Of a stretch of 7,000 bases of DNA, positions 1-6,514 are shown piece by piece. The stretch lies in assembly GCA_014323965.1 (NCBI GenBank), contig JACONB010000177.1, positions 1-7,000 of the forward strand, in the 5' to 3' direction. A program made the translations under genes and the position numbers. A model generated the notes under the pieces. The model did not search any database and had not been told where the DNA came from. It saw only the letters and a list, made by a program, of their open reading frames with translations. This DNA is from Prochloron sp. SP5CPC1 (lineage in GTDB: Bacteria > Cyanobacteriota > Cyanobacteriia > Cyanobacteriales > Prochloraceae). The stretch's first letter is position 1. Every line of letters starts with the position of its first letter.

Positions 1-292
1 AGCTCCAGTCCCGCCCTGTTCCCAGCTTCGACCTGGCTGATGTTTGCCTCATCGTGGGCAGATAGGGATTCACGTGATTCCTTCACGGGAGGGGCTATCC
101 TGCTGGTTTGACCAGTGGTTTCACCCTCATAGTTCATTCAGTTATCCTGGTTCGGTTGTCGCTACCCTAGGTAGGACTGCCAGGGTCTTTCAACCAGTTT
201 CCCGGTTTGGATTGTGCCCTGGCTTTTAGCCTAGAACCAAGCCCCTGTTTATGTTTGGCTTACGCCCGCACATTACTGGGAACGAATCGCAC
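1..292 (-). mobile_element. Group II intron, 5' portion of domain I (truncated by window edge)
   Basis: Read on the minus strand, the segment begins GTGCG at 292-288, matching the 5' GUGYG consensus of group II introns, and soon contains GGGCGTAAGCC, a motif common near the start of bacterial intron domain I. The RNA folds into many local hairpins: a 6-bp stem with a GAAA tetraloop (192-207), a CTACC/GGTAG hairpin (162-174), CTGG/CCAG with a TCAAA loop, GATG/CATC and CAGC/GCTG stems, with an outer CCTGG/CCAGG pair closing part of the array. No convincing protein is encoded on either strand. The catalytic domain V and any reverse transcriptase/maturase would lie beyond position 1. Known introns of this type self-splice and retrohome. 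The class (chloroplast-like) is inferred from memory of the motifs, not from an alignment. Alternative: another structured RNA of a mobile element. Confidence 0.72.
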
Positions 293-340
293 GAATATAC
301 TATAACCTATCTTCAATAGAAATTAGGGAAAACTACACTT

Positions 341-405
341 TTGCTGTTCTTTCCTCTAGCTTAGAATGGAATGGAAGATGCCGCTATGTAAAGAAGAGAA
401 GAGCA
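341..405 (+). promoter_or_regulatory. Possible promoter and leader of the DUF1825 gene
   Basis: TTGCTG (341-346) and TAGAAT (362-367) resemble -35 and -10 elements, but their spacing is only 15 bp. A purine-rich stretch (AAGAAGAGAAGAG, 391-403) just before the ATG at 406 can act as a ribosome binding site. The rest of 293-405, between the intron end and the gene, is AT-rich with no other clear element. Confidence 0.25.
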
Positions 406-729
406 ATGGGATTTTTTGACTCGGAAATAGTACAACAAGAAGCTCAACGGTTGTTTGAAGATTATCAATCTCTGATGAAACTCGGGGGTGAGTACGGCAA
501 ATTCGATCTGGAAGGCAAAAAAATTTTTATCCAGCGCATGGAAGAGCTGATGGAGCGTTATCGCATTTTTATGAAGCGTTTCGAGCTTTCCGAGGATTTT
601 ATGGCTCAAATGACTGTACAACAGCTCAAGACCCAGCTAGCTCAATTTGGTGTTACCCCCCACCAAATGTTCGAGCAGATGCATGTGACTCTCGATCGCA
701 TGAAATCAGAGCTAGAACGACAGTATTGA
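406..729 (+). CDS. DUF1825 family protein
   Basis: A 107-residue soluble protein that I recognise as the cyanobacterial DUF1825 family, whose biochemical role is unknown. It opens with MGFFDSEIVQ, typical of the family. It is almost entirely predicted helix and highly charged, with an amphipathic helix at about 5-27, a helical middle rich in Met, Glu and Arg at 36-68, and a last helix at 84-105; there is no signal peptide or membrane segment. The ATG is preceded by an AG-rich ribosome binding site, and the length is what I expect of the family, so the gene looks intact. It is transcribed away from the group II intron end, which lies 113 bp upstream on the other strand. Function cannot be inferred from these neighbours. 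Confidence 0.9.
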   Translation: MGFFDSEIVQQEAQRLFEDYQSLMKLGGEYGKFDLEGKKIFIQRMEELMERYRIFMKRFELSEDFMAQMTVQQLKTQLAQFGVTPHQMFEQMHVTLDRMKSELERQY

Positions 730-858
730 AGTTGGGATATCTTGAGGAGGGCAGCCCCAGGAGATGTAATTTATGATACCGCCGTCTTGGCGATTCTTGA
801 GTTATCGTTATTTATCTAAAAGTACCGTAAGTAAGTTTATGTTATTGGGAGTAAAAAA

Positions 859-1137
859 TTGTTTTTTAGACTTGCAGAGCAACATAGACAATTTGTTAAG
901 GACTTAGTTATGAATCTCCAAGCCTTAGCGATTGTCCTAGAAAATAGAGGTTATTTAGCTTCTTGCTATACTTGCGGCAATCAGATGAATAGCGCCTCTT
1001 TTATGGTCAGTTTATCTGATAATCACTTAATTCGCTTTTTGTTCTCCGATTATGGAATATCGCATTTCGAAAATGAGGTCCGATGCAAAAACAATGGTCC
1101 CCTCTTCTTAATCATCTGCAAAAACGAAGCGGTATAG
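859..1137 (+). CDS. Small hypothetical protein with a CxxC motif (TTG start)
   Basis: A 92-residue frame I cannot assign to a named family. The TTG start is chosen because GGGAG (847-851) sits 7 nt upstream and an in-frame stop (832-834) rules out a longer form. The sequence looks protein-like: an amphipathic N-terminal helix (about 4-30), a CYTC motif at 36-39, then alternating hydrophobic strands (about 46-62 and 81-88) and two more cysteines (76, 87). There is no signal peptide or membrane span. The four cysteines could bind metal or be redox active, which is inference only. Its last 30 bp overlap the 3' end of pdhA on the opposite strand. A shorter frame with a better ribosome binding site (773-907) overlaps its start, so the start or the gene itself could be wrong. 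Confidence 0.48.
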   Translation: MFFRLAEQHRQFVKDLVMNLQALAIVLENRGYLASCYTCGNQMNSASFMVSLSDNHLIRFLFSDYGISHFENEVRCKNNGPLFLIICKNEAV

Positions 1138-2139
1138 TTCCTTCGGTTCCGGTTCGGGGCTAGTTTCGGCAAATTGCACCCCATCTTCAATTAAAGCTTT
1201 AACCTCTCCATCGATTTGGGCGAGTTCTTTTTGCTCTGTCAGGTTCCGTTCCAGCAGATAAGCGGCGAATTGTTTAATCGGGTCTTTCTTTTCCCAAAAT
1301 TCTTTTTCAGCGGTCGAACGAAGTTCGTCGGGATCGGCGAGGGAGTGACCCCGAAAACGATAGGTAAGGGCTTCAATGAGAGTTGGACCTTCTCCTGCAC
1401 GAGCCCTGGCGATCGCCGCCATGGCTGCTGCTCTTACTGCTAAGACGTCCATCCCATCTACTTCTACTCCCGGCATGCCAAAGACGCTAGCTTTTTTGTA
1501 AATTTCCGGCTGGGAAGTAGCGCGATCGTGAGCCATACCAATTGCCCACATATTATTCTCTACCACATAAATAATCGGCAATTTCCAGAGAGCAGCCATA
1601 TTTAAGCATTCAAAAAACTGCCCGTTGTTGGTAGCACCATCCCCAAAAAAGCAGGTTGTAACTCCGTCTGCAGTTTCATCCCCTAAAGCATCTCGTCGAT
1701 ACTTGGTCTGAAAAGCAGCTCCGGTAGCAACGGGAATGCCTTCGGCGACAAAAGCGTATCCTCCCAAAAGCCCGTGTTCGGCGGAAAACATATGCATCGA
1801 ACCGCCGCGCCCTTTACTACAACCTGTGGCTTTGCCAAACAACTCGGCCATCACTTCCCGGGGAGGAACACCACTGCTCAGAGCATGGACGTGATCTCGA
1901 TAGGTGCTACAGACATAATCGCCTTTCGCGCGCAAGGCTTTAATGATACCCGTTGCCACTGCCTCTTGTCCGTTGTATAGATGGACAAAACCAAACATTT
2001 TGCCCCGGTAATACATTTCAGCACACTTGTCTTCAAACAAGCGTCCCAAAACCATGTCTTTGTATAAAAGTAAACCTTCTTCTTTGGATATCTCGACGGC
2101 AGCAGTATTAAATTTGGGTAAAGTCCGTTCGTCAAACAT
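1108..2139 (-). CDS. pdhA: Pyruvate dehydrogenase E1 component, alpha subunit
   Basis: 343 residues, the normal size for cyanobacterial PdhA. With E1 beta it forms the thiamine-diphosphate enzyme that decarboxylates pyruvate and passes the acetyl group to E2 lipoate in the cytosolic pyruvate dehydrogenase complex. Landmarks: HLYNGQEA (53-60), TYRDHVHAL (79-87), KGRGGSMHM (109-117), and the ThDP/Mg site starting GDGATNNGQ (166-174) and ending ENN (194-196), with the GDG to NN spacing of the family. The loop YRFRGHSLADPDE (260-272) carries the conserved His265-Ser266. The ATG at 2139 is preferred over an upstream in-frame ATG at 2205 because family members begin with a short M-x-x-ERTLP segment. 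The ribosome binding site is weak. pdhB is not next to it, as is common in cyanobacteria. It is divergent from ftn2 and convergent with the small gene downstream. Confidence 0.96.
   Translation of the reverse strand: MFDERTLPKFNTAAVEISKEEGLLLYKDMVLGRLFEDKCAEMYYRGKMFGFVHLYNGQEAVATGIIKALRAKGDYVCSTYRDHVHALSSGVPPREVMAELFGKATGCSKGRGGSMHMFSAEHGLLGGYAFVAEGIPVATGAAFQTKYRRDALGDETADGVTTCFFGDGATNNGQFFECLNMAALWKLPIIYVVENNMWAIGMAHDRATSQPEIYKKASVFGMPGVEVDGMDVLAVRAAAMAAIARARAGEGPTLIEALTYRFRGHSLADPDELRSTAEKEFWEKKDPIKQFAAYLLERNLTEQKELAQIDGEVKALIEDGVQFAETSPEPEPKELYRFVFADD
1409..1416. repeat. HIP1 octamer GCGATCGC (one of four in the window)
   Basis: Exact palindromic GCGATCGC occurs here inside pdhA (extended to GGCGATCGCC) and also at 3995-4002 in ftn2, 4396-4403 in the 3' end of the PEP-synthase-like gene, and 5876-5883 in its N-terminal piece. 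About 0.1 would be expected by chance in 7 kb. HIP1 is a known over-represented repeat of cyanobacterial genomes. Near-misses occur at about 691 and 6909. Confidence 0.95.
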
Positions 2140-2162
2140 AGGGGTTGTAGTATTGAGGGATT

Positions 2163-2201
2163 TGGCGTTGCTGATTACTTTAAGAATATCCACCAACGCC
2201 A
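2163..2201. promoter_or_regulatory. Inverted repeat in the pdhA leader
   Basis: TGGCGTTG (2163-2170) and CAACGCCA (2194-2201) form a perfect 8-bp inverted repeat with a 23-nt AT-rich spacer. It lies 24-62 bp upstream of the pdhA start, probably downstream of the pdhA transcription start, and about 80-120 bp upstream of ftn2. It could be a transcription-factor operator or a stem-loop in the pdhA leader RNA. There is no T-run after the pdhA-side arm, so it is not an obvious attenuator. Confidence 0.4.
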
Positions 2202-2204
2202 GCA

Positions 2205-2250
2205 ATGCGCGATGTTATAGCTATAGCATATTCGCTATTATAAGTATAAA
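2205..2250. promoter_or_regulatory. Divergent promoter region between pdhA and ftn2
   Basis: On the minus strand a perfect TATAAT (2242-2237) could be the pdhA -10 box, giving a leader of roughly 90 nt; no good -35 is visible. On the plus strand TATAAA (2245-2250), or the overlapping TATTATAAG, could serve ftn2, giving a leader of about 25 nt. The two candidate -10 boxes are nearly adjacent, and a perfect 10-bp palindrome TATAGCTATA (2216-2225) lies beside them, so the two genes may share or compete for this region. These are motif matches only. Confidence 0.4.
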
Positions 2251-2281
2251 GTGCAGGGAGACTGCTCTGGAGAAGTTAATT

Positions 2282-4345
2282 GTGCGCATTCCGCTCGATT
2301 ATTACAGAATTCTAGGGGTGCCGATTGAGGCAACCGATGAACTGCTAAGTCAGGCTTATGGCTCGCTGGGAAGCAGCTCCGTCCCGGGTCGCTCTTCACA
2401 ACTCCCTCTACAGGAGTATAGCTCTGAGGCTCTCGACGCTCGCGAAAAACTGCTCGAACTTGCCTATCAGGTGCTGTCGGATCCAAAAGCCCGTGCTGAA
2501 TACAACGAGCAATCGGAATCTGCCGGACCATCTCTAGAAATAGCCGATTCCGAGTTAGTGGGAGCATTGATGATTCTCCAAGAACTAGGGGAATACGAAC
2601 TGGTGCTGAGACTAGCTCATCCTTACCTAGATCCCCACCATACCATGAGGGAGACTATTCGTTCTGAAGATTTGGTTTTAACCATAGCTCTTACTTGTTT
2701 AGAGCTAAGTCGAGAACAATGGCAGCAAGGTGAATATGAGAATGCTGCTGCTTCTGGGGAAACGGGACAAGACTTGCTGTTGCGCTCCGGGTTATTCCCT
2801 GAGCTGCGCCGAGTAATCGAGTCTGACCTTGACAAATTGCGACCATACCGCATTCTTGAGTTACTGGCACTATCTACAGAGTCCGTCGAACGACCCCAAG
2901 GCTTGCAATTACTGCAAGAGATGCTGGAAGAACGGAGTGGCATTGATGGAAATGGAAATGACCGGTCGGGATTAAATATAGATGATTTTCTCTGTTTTAT
3001 TCAACAGCTTAGATCCTATTTGACAGTAGCGGAACAGCAAAAATTGTTCTCAGGAGAGGCACGTCGTCCTTCAGCAGTAGCTTCTTACTTAGTAGTTTAT
3101 GCTGATCTGGCTCGCGGATTTGCAGAAAAAAACCCAGCTTTTATTGTCCAAGCTAAAGAAATGCTGGTGCAGTTGGGACAACGTCAGGATGTGCATTTTG
3201 AACTTGCAATTTGTGCTTTGCTCTTAGGTCAAACAGAAGCTGCTAACCACGCCTTAGAACTGAGTGGGGAGTCGGAAGCACTGACATTCATTCGCCAGCA
3301 TTCTGAGGGGGAACAGGATTTATTGCCCGGATTGTGTCTTTATGGGGAAAGTTGGCTGGAAACTCAGGTATTTTCACACTTTCGGGACTTGGATAACCAT
3401 CCTGTCTCTTTAAAAGAGTATTTTGCCTCCGAGCAGGTACAAGCTTATTTAGAACAACTACAACTAGACGTTGCTGACTCGGATCCTGAGAAGAGCTTTA
3501 CTCAGACACTCAAGTCCAATAGCAACAATTACTGGGTAGGGGTTGAGTCTATTGCTGATAAATCAGTTACCACGGGGGTGAGTAGAATTACTACCATTCC
3601 TAAACCACACGCTTGCGTCCCTGCCCATTTATTGCCCAAAACAGCTCCTTCTCCCCAAAGAGGCTTAAAGAAGAAGCGTTCTGGAAGAGAATTAATCCGT
3701 CAATGGTTGAGAAGGGGTGTCAAAAGGTACAATGGGTTGCGGGGTCAATTTATGAGAGTTGGCTGGATTAAAGCAAATGCTAGGAACCCCAAACTTTTGG
3801 TTTGGCTGGTACTGGCAATTATTTTAGCAGGAGGCAGTTTCGGATTTGTCTTGTCTAAATTATTTGGCGGGTCTTCACCTCCTTTAGGGGGAAAACAACT
3901 TTCAATCCAGTTAAACCAACCTGCTGTACCAATACCTCCTCGGACGGTATTTGACGTGCAACCTAAACCTCTGAGCAAAGAAGAAGGTAAGAAGGCGATC
4001 GCAGCTTGGCTTTCTGCTAAGTCTAATGCTTTTGGAAGCAGATATGAAATAGATCAATTGAAAACAATTTTGGTTGATCCAGAACTGAAGAAACGTAGCG
4101 AGAGTGCAAAATATCTGAAACAGAGTGACTCATATTGGGAGCACCAACACAATGTTACAGTGTTATCGGTGAATAACTCTGGGGAAAATACAGCTACTGT
4201 CATAGCAGAAGTTAGAGAAAAGGCTGATCTATATAAAAATGGTAAACTAGTTAAAGATAAATCTTATGATAAGACTTTCAAAAAAGTAGAGTATAGCTTA
4301 GTCCGTCGACATAGTAAATGGCTAATTGCAAAGATAGAGGTTTGA
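2282..4345 (+). CDS. ftn2: Cell division protein Ftn2/ZipN (cyanobacterial ARC6 homologue)
   Basis: 687 residues, within the usual range of cyanobacterial Ftn2/ZipN. In its relatives this protein anchors the FtsZ ring at the membrane and recruits other divisome proteins, the N-terminal part cytoplasmic and the C-terminal domain across the membrane. Layout: a J-like domain at about 4-75 (start RIPLDYYRILG, end YQVLSDPKARAEYN); a helical region to about 400; a low-complexity linker; a basic stretch (459-500, KKKR at 463-466) that suits the cytoplasmic side; one membrane helix (about 504-526); a Pro-rich spacer; and an ARC6-type C-terminal domain (DUF4101/IMS, about 564-686) ending in KWLIAKIEV. 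The J domain lacks the HPD tripeptide, so it should not stimulate Hsp70. The GTG start fits the family N-terminus and has GGAGA 8 nt upstream. The frame stays open upstream to 2027, but that stretch is antisense to the pdhA start. Confidence 0.92.
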   Translation: MRIPLDYYRILGVPIEATDELLSQAYGSLGSSSVPGRSSQLPLQEYSSEALDAREKLLELAYQVLSDPKARAEYNEQSESAGPSLEIADSELVGALMILQELGEYELVLRLAHPYLDPHHTMRETIRSEDLVLTIALTCLELSREQWQQGEYENAAASGETGQDLLLRSGLFPELRRVIESDLDKLRPYRILELLALSTESVERPQGLQLLQEMLEERSGIDGNGNDRSGLNIDDFLCFIQQLRSYLTVAEQQKLFSGEARRPSAVASYLVVYADLARGFAEKNPAFIVQAKEMLVQLGQRQDVHFELAICALLLGQTEAANHALELSGESEALTFIRQHSEGEQDLLPGLCLYGESWLETQVFSHFRDLDNHPVSLKEYFASEQVQAYLEQLQLDVADSDPEKSFTQTLKSNSNNYWVGVESIADKSVTTGVSRITTIPKPHACVPAHLLPKTAPSPQRGLKKKRSGRELIRQWLRRGVKRYNGLRGQFMRVGWIKANARNPKLLVWLVLAIILAGGSFGFVLSKLFGGSSPPLGGKQLSIQLNQPAVPIPPRTVFDVQPKPLSKEEGKKAIAAWLSAKSNAFGSRYEIDQLKTILVDPELKKRSESAKYLKQSDSYWEHQHNVTVLSVNNSGENTATVIAEVREKADLYKNGKLVKDKSYDKTFKKVEYSLVRRHSKWLIAKIEV

Positions 4346-4346
4346 A

Positions 4347-5777
4347 CTATTTTTTACTTCTAGTAGTTTCTAAAAGTAAACGTTGTTCAGCACGAGCGAT
4401 CGCCCGATAGGTGGTGGCTACAGCACTTGGTTCCACAGAAATGGAAGTAATACCCCATCGTACTAAGTGTTCAATTAAGTCCGGGTGGGTCACCGGTGCT
4501 TGACCGCAAATAGAACAGGGAATGCCCCCCTTTCTAGCAAGGGTAATTAACTGCTCGATAGCCCGGATAAAGGCAGGATTAAGCTGCTGTAATCCCCCAT
4601 GGGTAAATGGTAATTCCCGGTCAACTCCTAAAATTAACTGGGTCAAATCATTGGTTCCGATGGCCATACCTTGAATTCCGGCGCGAAGGTACTCGGGAAA
4701 CAAAAAAATAACCGAAGGTACTTCAGCAGCAATCCACAGTTGGAACGATTGTTCTCGATATAAGCCGATTTTTTCCACTCGACTGCGACAGAAAGTAAAC
4801 TCCTCCACACTCCGCACAAAGGGCAACATCAAATTTACATTGGTATATCCCTCAGCTCTGACTCTTTTTAACGCTTCTAACTCTAAATCGAAGAGAGTTG
4901 GATCTAAAAGATAATTATAAGTTCCTCGGTATCCCAAGAAGTTCTCTGTATTTATCTGCTCTACAGGGCGGGACGCCTTTGGCAATAATCTGTTTTCATT
5001 TGCGGTGGTTCTACCCCTATCTAGAGAGCGATAAAATACCGGTCGAGGGGCAAAAGCAGCAGCAAATTGAGCGATGGACTCAGTTAATTTTGCCAGAAGG
5101 GATTCTGTACCCTCATCTAGAAAGTGTTCCGAGAGAAATTCTAACAGCATTAATTCCGAACGGAGTAATCCCACCCCGTCTACAGGCAAAGCTGCTGCAT
5201 TGGCAATTGAACTTGTTAAAGAAAGATTTACCAGCAGTTTAGTACCAATAGGATAATCTGGAATGGTTAATGAGGTTGGGGTTGGGGATATGGCTCCTTT
5301 GTTTTCTGAGTGAGGATAAATTTCCCCCTTGTTACCATCTATGACAATTTCTTCCCCTGTTTTGAGCAACTGGGTTGCATTGGTAGCACCGACAATTGCG
5401 GGAATGCCCAATTCTCTGGCAATTATCGCTCCATGGGAGGTCATGGTGCCCACTTCTGTTACTACTCCCGCTGCTTTGCGCAACACGGGTAGCCAATCGG
5501 GAGTTATATTTTTGGTGACTAAAATCCTTCCCTTCGGAATTTCTTGTAAATGGCGATAATTACCTGCGATAATTTGAGCCAAGGCGATCTCTACTCCTGG
5601 TGAGGCAGCTAGTCCTTTCAATAAGCAGCTCCTGACCTTGGGGGAATTCTCAATTACAGTCTTTCCATATTTTACTGTTTTGCTGACTTGAGTGAAATAA
5701 AATTGGGGTGTTTCCAAGTTCTCTCGTTGAGTCAAAGTCCATTGTAGGTTATTATATTGTCCGGAGGCTGTTTTCAT
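4347..5777 (-). CDS. PEP synthase-like protein, C-terminal piece (phosphohistidine and PEP-binding domains)
   Basis: 476 residues covering the second half of a PEP synthase/PPDK-type enzyme. Intact PEP synthase converts pyruvate, ATP and water to PEP, AMP and Pi. After a short remnant ending in an LQWTL-to-FYFTQVS strand (11-31) comes the swivelling phosphohistidine domain (about 54-154) with TSHGAIIARELGIPA (His115 is the predicted phosphoacceptor). The PEP-binding barrel (about 178-470) has GVGLLRSE (Arg206), YRSLD (Arg250), AEVPS (Glu352), GTNDLTQL (374-381) and ICGQAP (Cys424, predicted general acid). All key residues of these two domains are visible. The ATG at 5777 has no ribosome binding site at normal distance; it lies within the last codons of the upstream piece in another frame, so translation would need coupling or a frameshift. 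It ends 1 bp from the ftn2 stop, convergent, with no room for a terminator. Confidence 0.8.
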   Translation of the reverse strand: MKTASGQYNNLQWTLTQRENLETPQFYFTQVSKTVKYGKTVIENSPKVRSCLLKGLAASPGVEIALAQIIAGNYRHLQEIPKGRILVTKNITPDWLPVLRKAAGVVTEVGTMTSHGAIIARELGIPAIVGATNATQLLKTGEEIVIDGNKGEIYPHSENKGAISPTPTSLTIPDYPIGTKLLVNLSLTSSIANAAALPVDGVGLLRSELMLLEFLSEHFLDEGTESLLAKLTESIAQFAAAFAPRPVFYRSLDRGRTTANENRLLPKASRPVEQINTENFLGYRGTYNYLLDPTLFDLELEALKRVRAEGYTNVNLMLPFVRSVEEFTFCRSRVEKIGLYREQSFQLWIAAEVPSVIFLFPEYLRAGIQGMAIGTNDLTQLILGVDRELPFTHGGLQQLNPAFIRAIEQLITLARKGGIPCSICGQAPVTHPDLIEHLVRWGITSISVEPSAVATTYRAIARAEQRLLLETTRSKK

Positions 5778-6438
5778 ATAAGTCAGGTAATACTTCTCCC
5801 TTAATTATTGCTATTATCTTACCAATTGTTGCTTTAATTATCAACTCTTTTTGGCTTATTTCAACGGTTCCAGAAGCGATCGCATCGAAATTTGGTTGGA
5901 CTAAAATTGCCAATTTTATCTTTTCTAGTTCAATTCCTGACCGCTGACAATAAAATAAACATCTGGCACTAAATAACTCAGCCCAAATTTGTTTTACAGC
6001 TAGGGAGAGAGATTCTTTATTGCACCCACAATTTATTTGCTTAAATAATTTAGTTATTTGCTTTTTGCCTCGATAATAAATCGAGGGGCGTAAAATGAGA
6101 CTTACAGAGTTAAACTGTTGGGCAGCTACAATGAGATTGGCAGTCCAGGGGTCCGGTAGAGAAGCCGCGATAATCTCTTGATATATATTATGTGCTAATA
6201 TTTGCAGGGATCTGGAGTTATCTACATCCACATGGAAAGATGAATAAGGGAAATCTGCTAGTAAGGAGGAGGAATTACCTATATTTTCGATAAATTGGCT
6301 GAAGATAGAAGTATTGATGACAAAACCAGGTAGGACAGGATGACCTTGTTGTAATACCTTACTTAAAATAAGTGCTTCTTCTCCGACTAAAGAATGCTGG
6401 TTATCTTTGATTTGGTCGAGGGGATTTAGGTTTTCCAC
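5752..6438 (-). CDS. PEP synthase-like protein, N-terminal piece (degenerate ATP-grasp domain), frame broken
   Basis: 228 residues corresponding to the nucleotide-binding half of PEP synthase/PPDK enzymes, usually about 330. Recognisable parts are the opening LVGEEALILSKVLQQGHPVLPGFVI (18-41; equivalent to the family's GGKxxxLxxL...PVPPGFV), LILRPS (114-119; in place of RSSA), the IWAELFSARCLFYCQRSGI segment (151-169; like WASLF..RA..YR), LAILVQP (176-182), ASG (188-190), and GEVLPDLY (214-221). The glycine-rich and acidic ATP-contact motifs after RSSA are missing, so ATP use is doubtful. It stops seven codons after GEVLPDLY, where relatives continue, and the next piece follows in another frame overlapping by 26 bp. 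The start is GTG: an in-frame stop lies nine codons upstream and no better start intervenes. The ribosome binding site is weak. Either a pseudogene half or a separate polypeptide. Confidence 0.62.
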   Translation of the reverse strand: MENLNPLDQIKDNQHSLVGEEALILSKVLQQGHPVLPGFVINTSIFSQFIENIGNSSSLLADFPYSSFHVDVDNSRSLQILAHNIYQEIIAASLPDPWTANLIVAAQQFNSVSLILRPSIYYRGKKQITKLFKQINCGCNKESLSLAVKQIWAELFSARCLFYCQRSGIELEKIKLAILVQPNFDAIASGTVEISQKELIIKATIGKIIAIIKGEVLPDLYENSLRTI

Positions 6439-6514
6439 GTCATCTCTTATCTTTGTTTCTCTAGCTTATCGTGGAACCGCTGAAGGGACAGGATTGTTAA
6501 TTGCTCATTGCTCT

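Noticed and set aside
44..229. 61-codon frame on the plus strand inside the intron segment
   Set aside because: The sequence is dominated by RNA hairpins and the translation resembles no protein; it is a chance frame antisense to the intron.
143..304. ATAAC in the intron (on the minus strand) could pair with GTTAT in the exon as an EBS2/IBS2 contact
   Set aside because: The match is only 5 bp and its placement is uncertain without a full domain I fold; EBS1 is not identifiable and may lie off the window.
780..792. CGCC/GGCG hairpin after the DUF1825 gene as a terminator
   Set aside because: The stem is only 4 bp and no T-run follows.
2140..2205. 22-residue extension of PdhA to an upstream ATG
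   Set aside because: Family proteins start at M-x-x-ERTLP; the extension would run through the inverted repeat and has no family similarity.
2027..2281. N-terminal extension of ftn2 to an upstream ATG
   Set aside because: It is antisense to the pdhA start, and family members begin at the RIPLDYYRILG segment, for which the GTG at 2282 has a well-placed ribosome binding site.
4353..4380. 7-bp inverted repeat TTTACTT/AAGTAAA as a shared terminator
   Set aside because: It is AT-only in strength, has a 14-nt loop, lies in coding sequence of the minus gene, and no T-run follows the hairpin on either strand.
4898..5242. 114-codon plus-strand frame within the PEP-synthase-like gene
   Set aside because: It is antisense to the conserved PEP-binding barrel, whose motifs are unmistakable on the minus strand.
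6439..6514. Possible repeat or regulatory element between the Uma2 and PEP-synthase-like genes
   Set aside because: Only short GATTG/CAATC and GCAAT-like matches are present; none is long enough to call.
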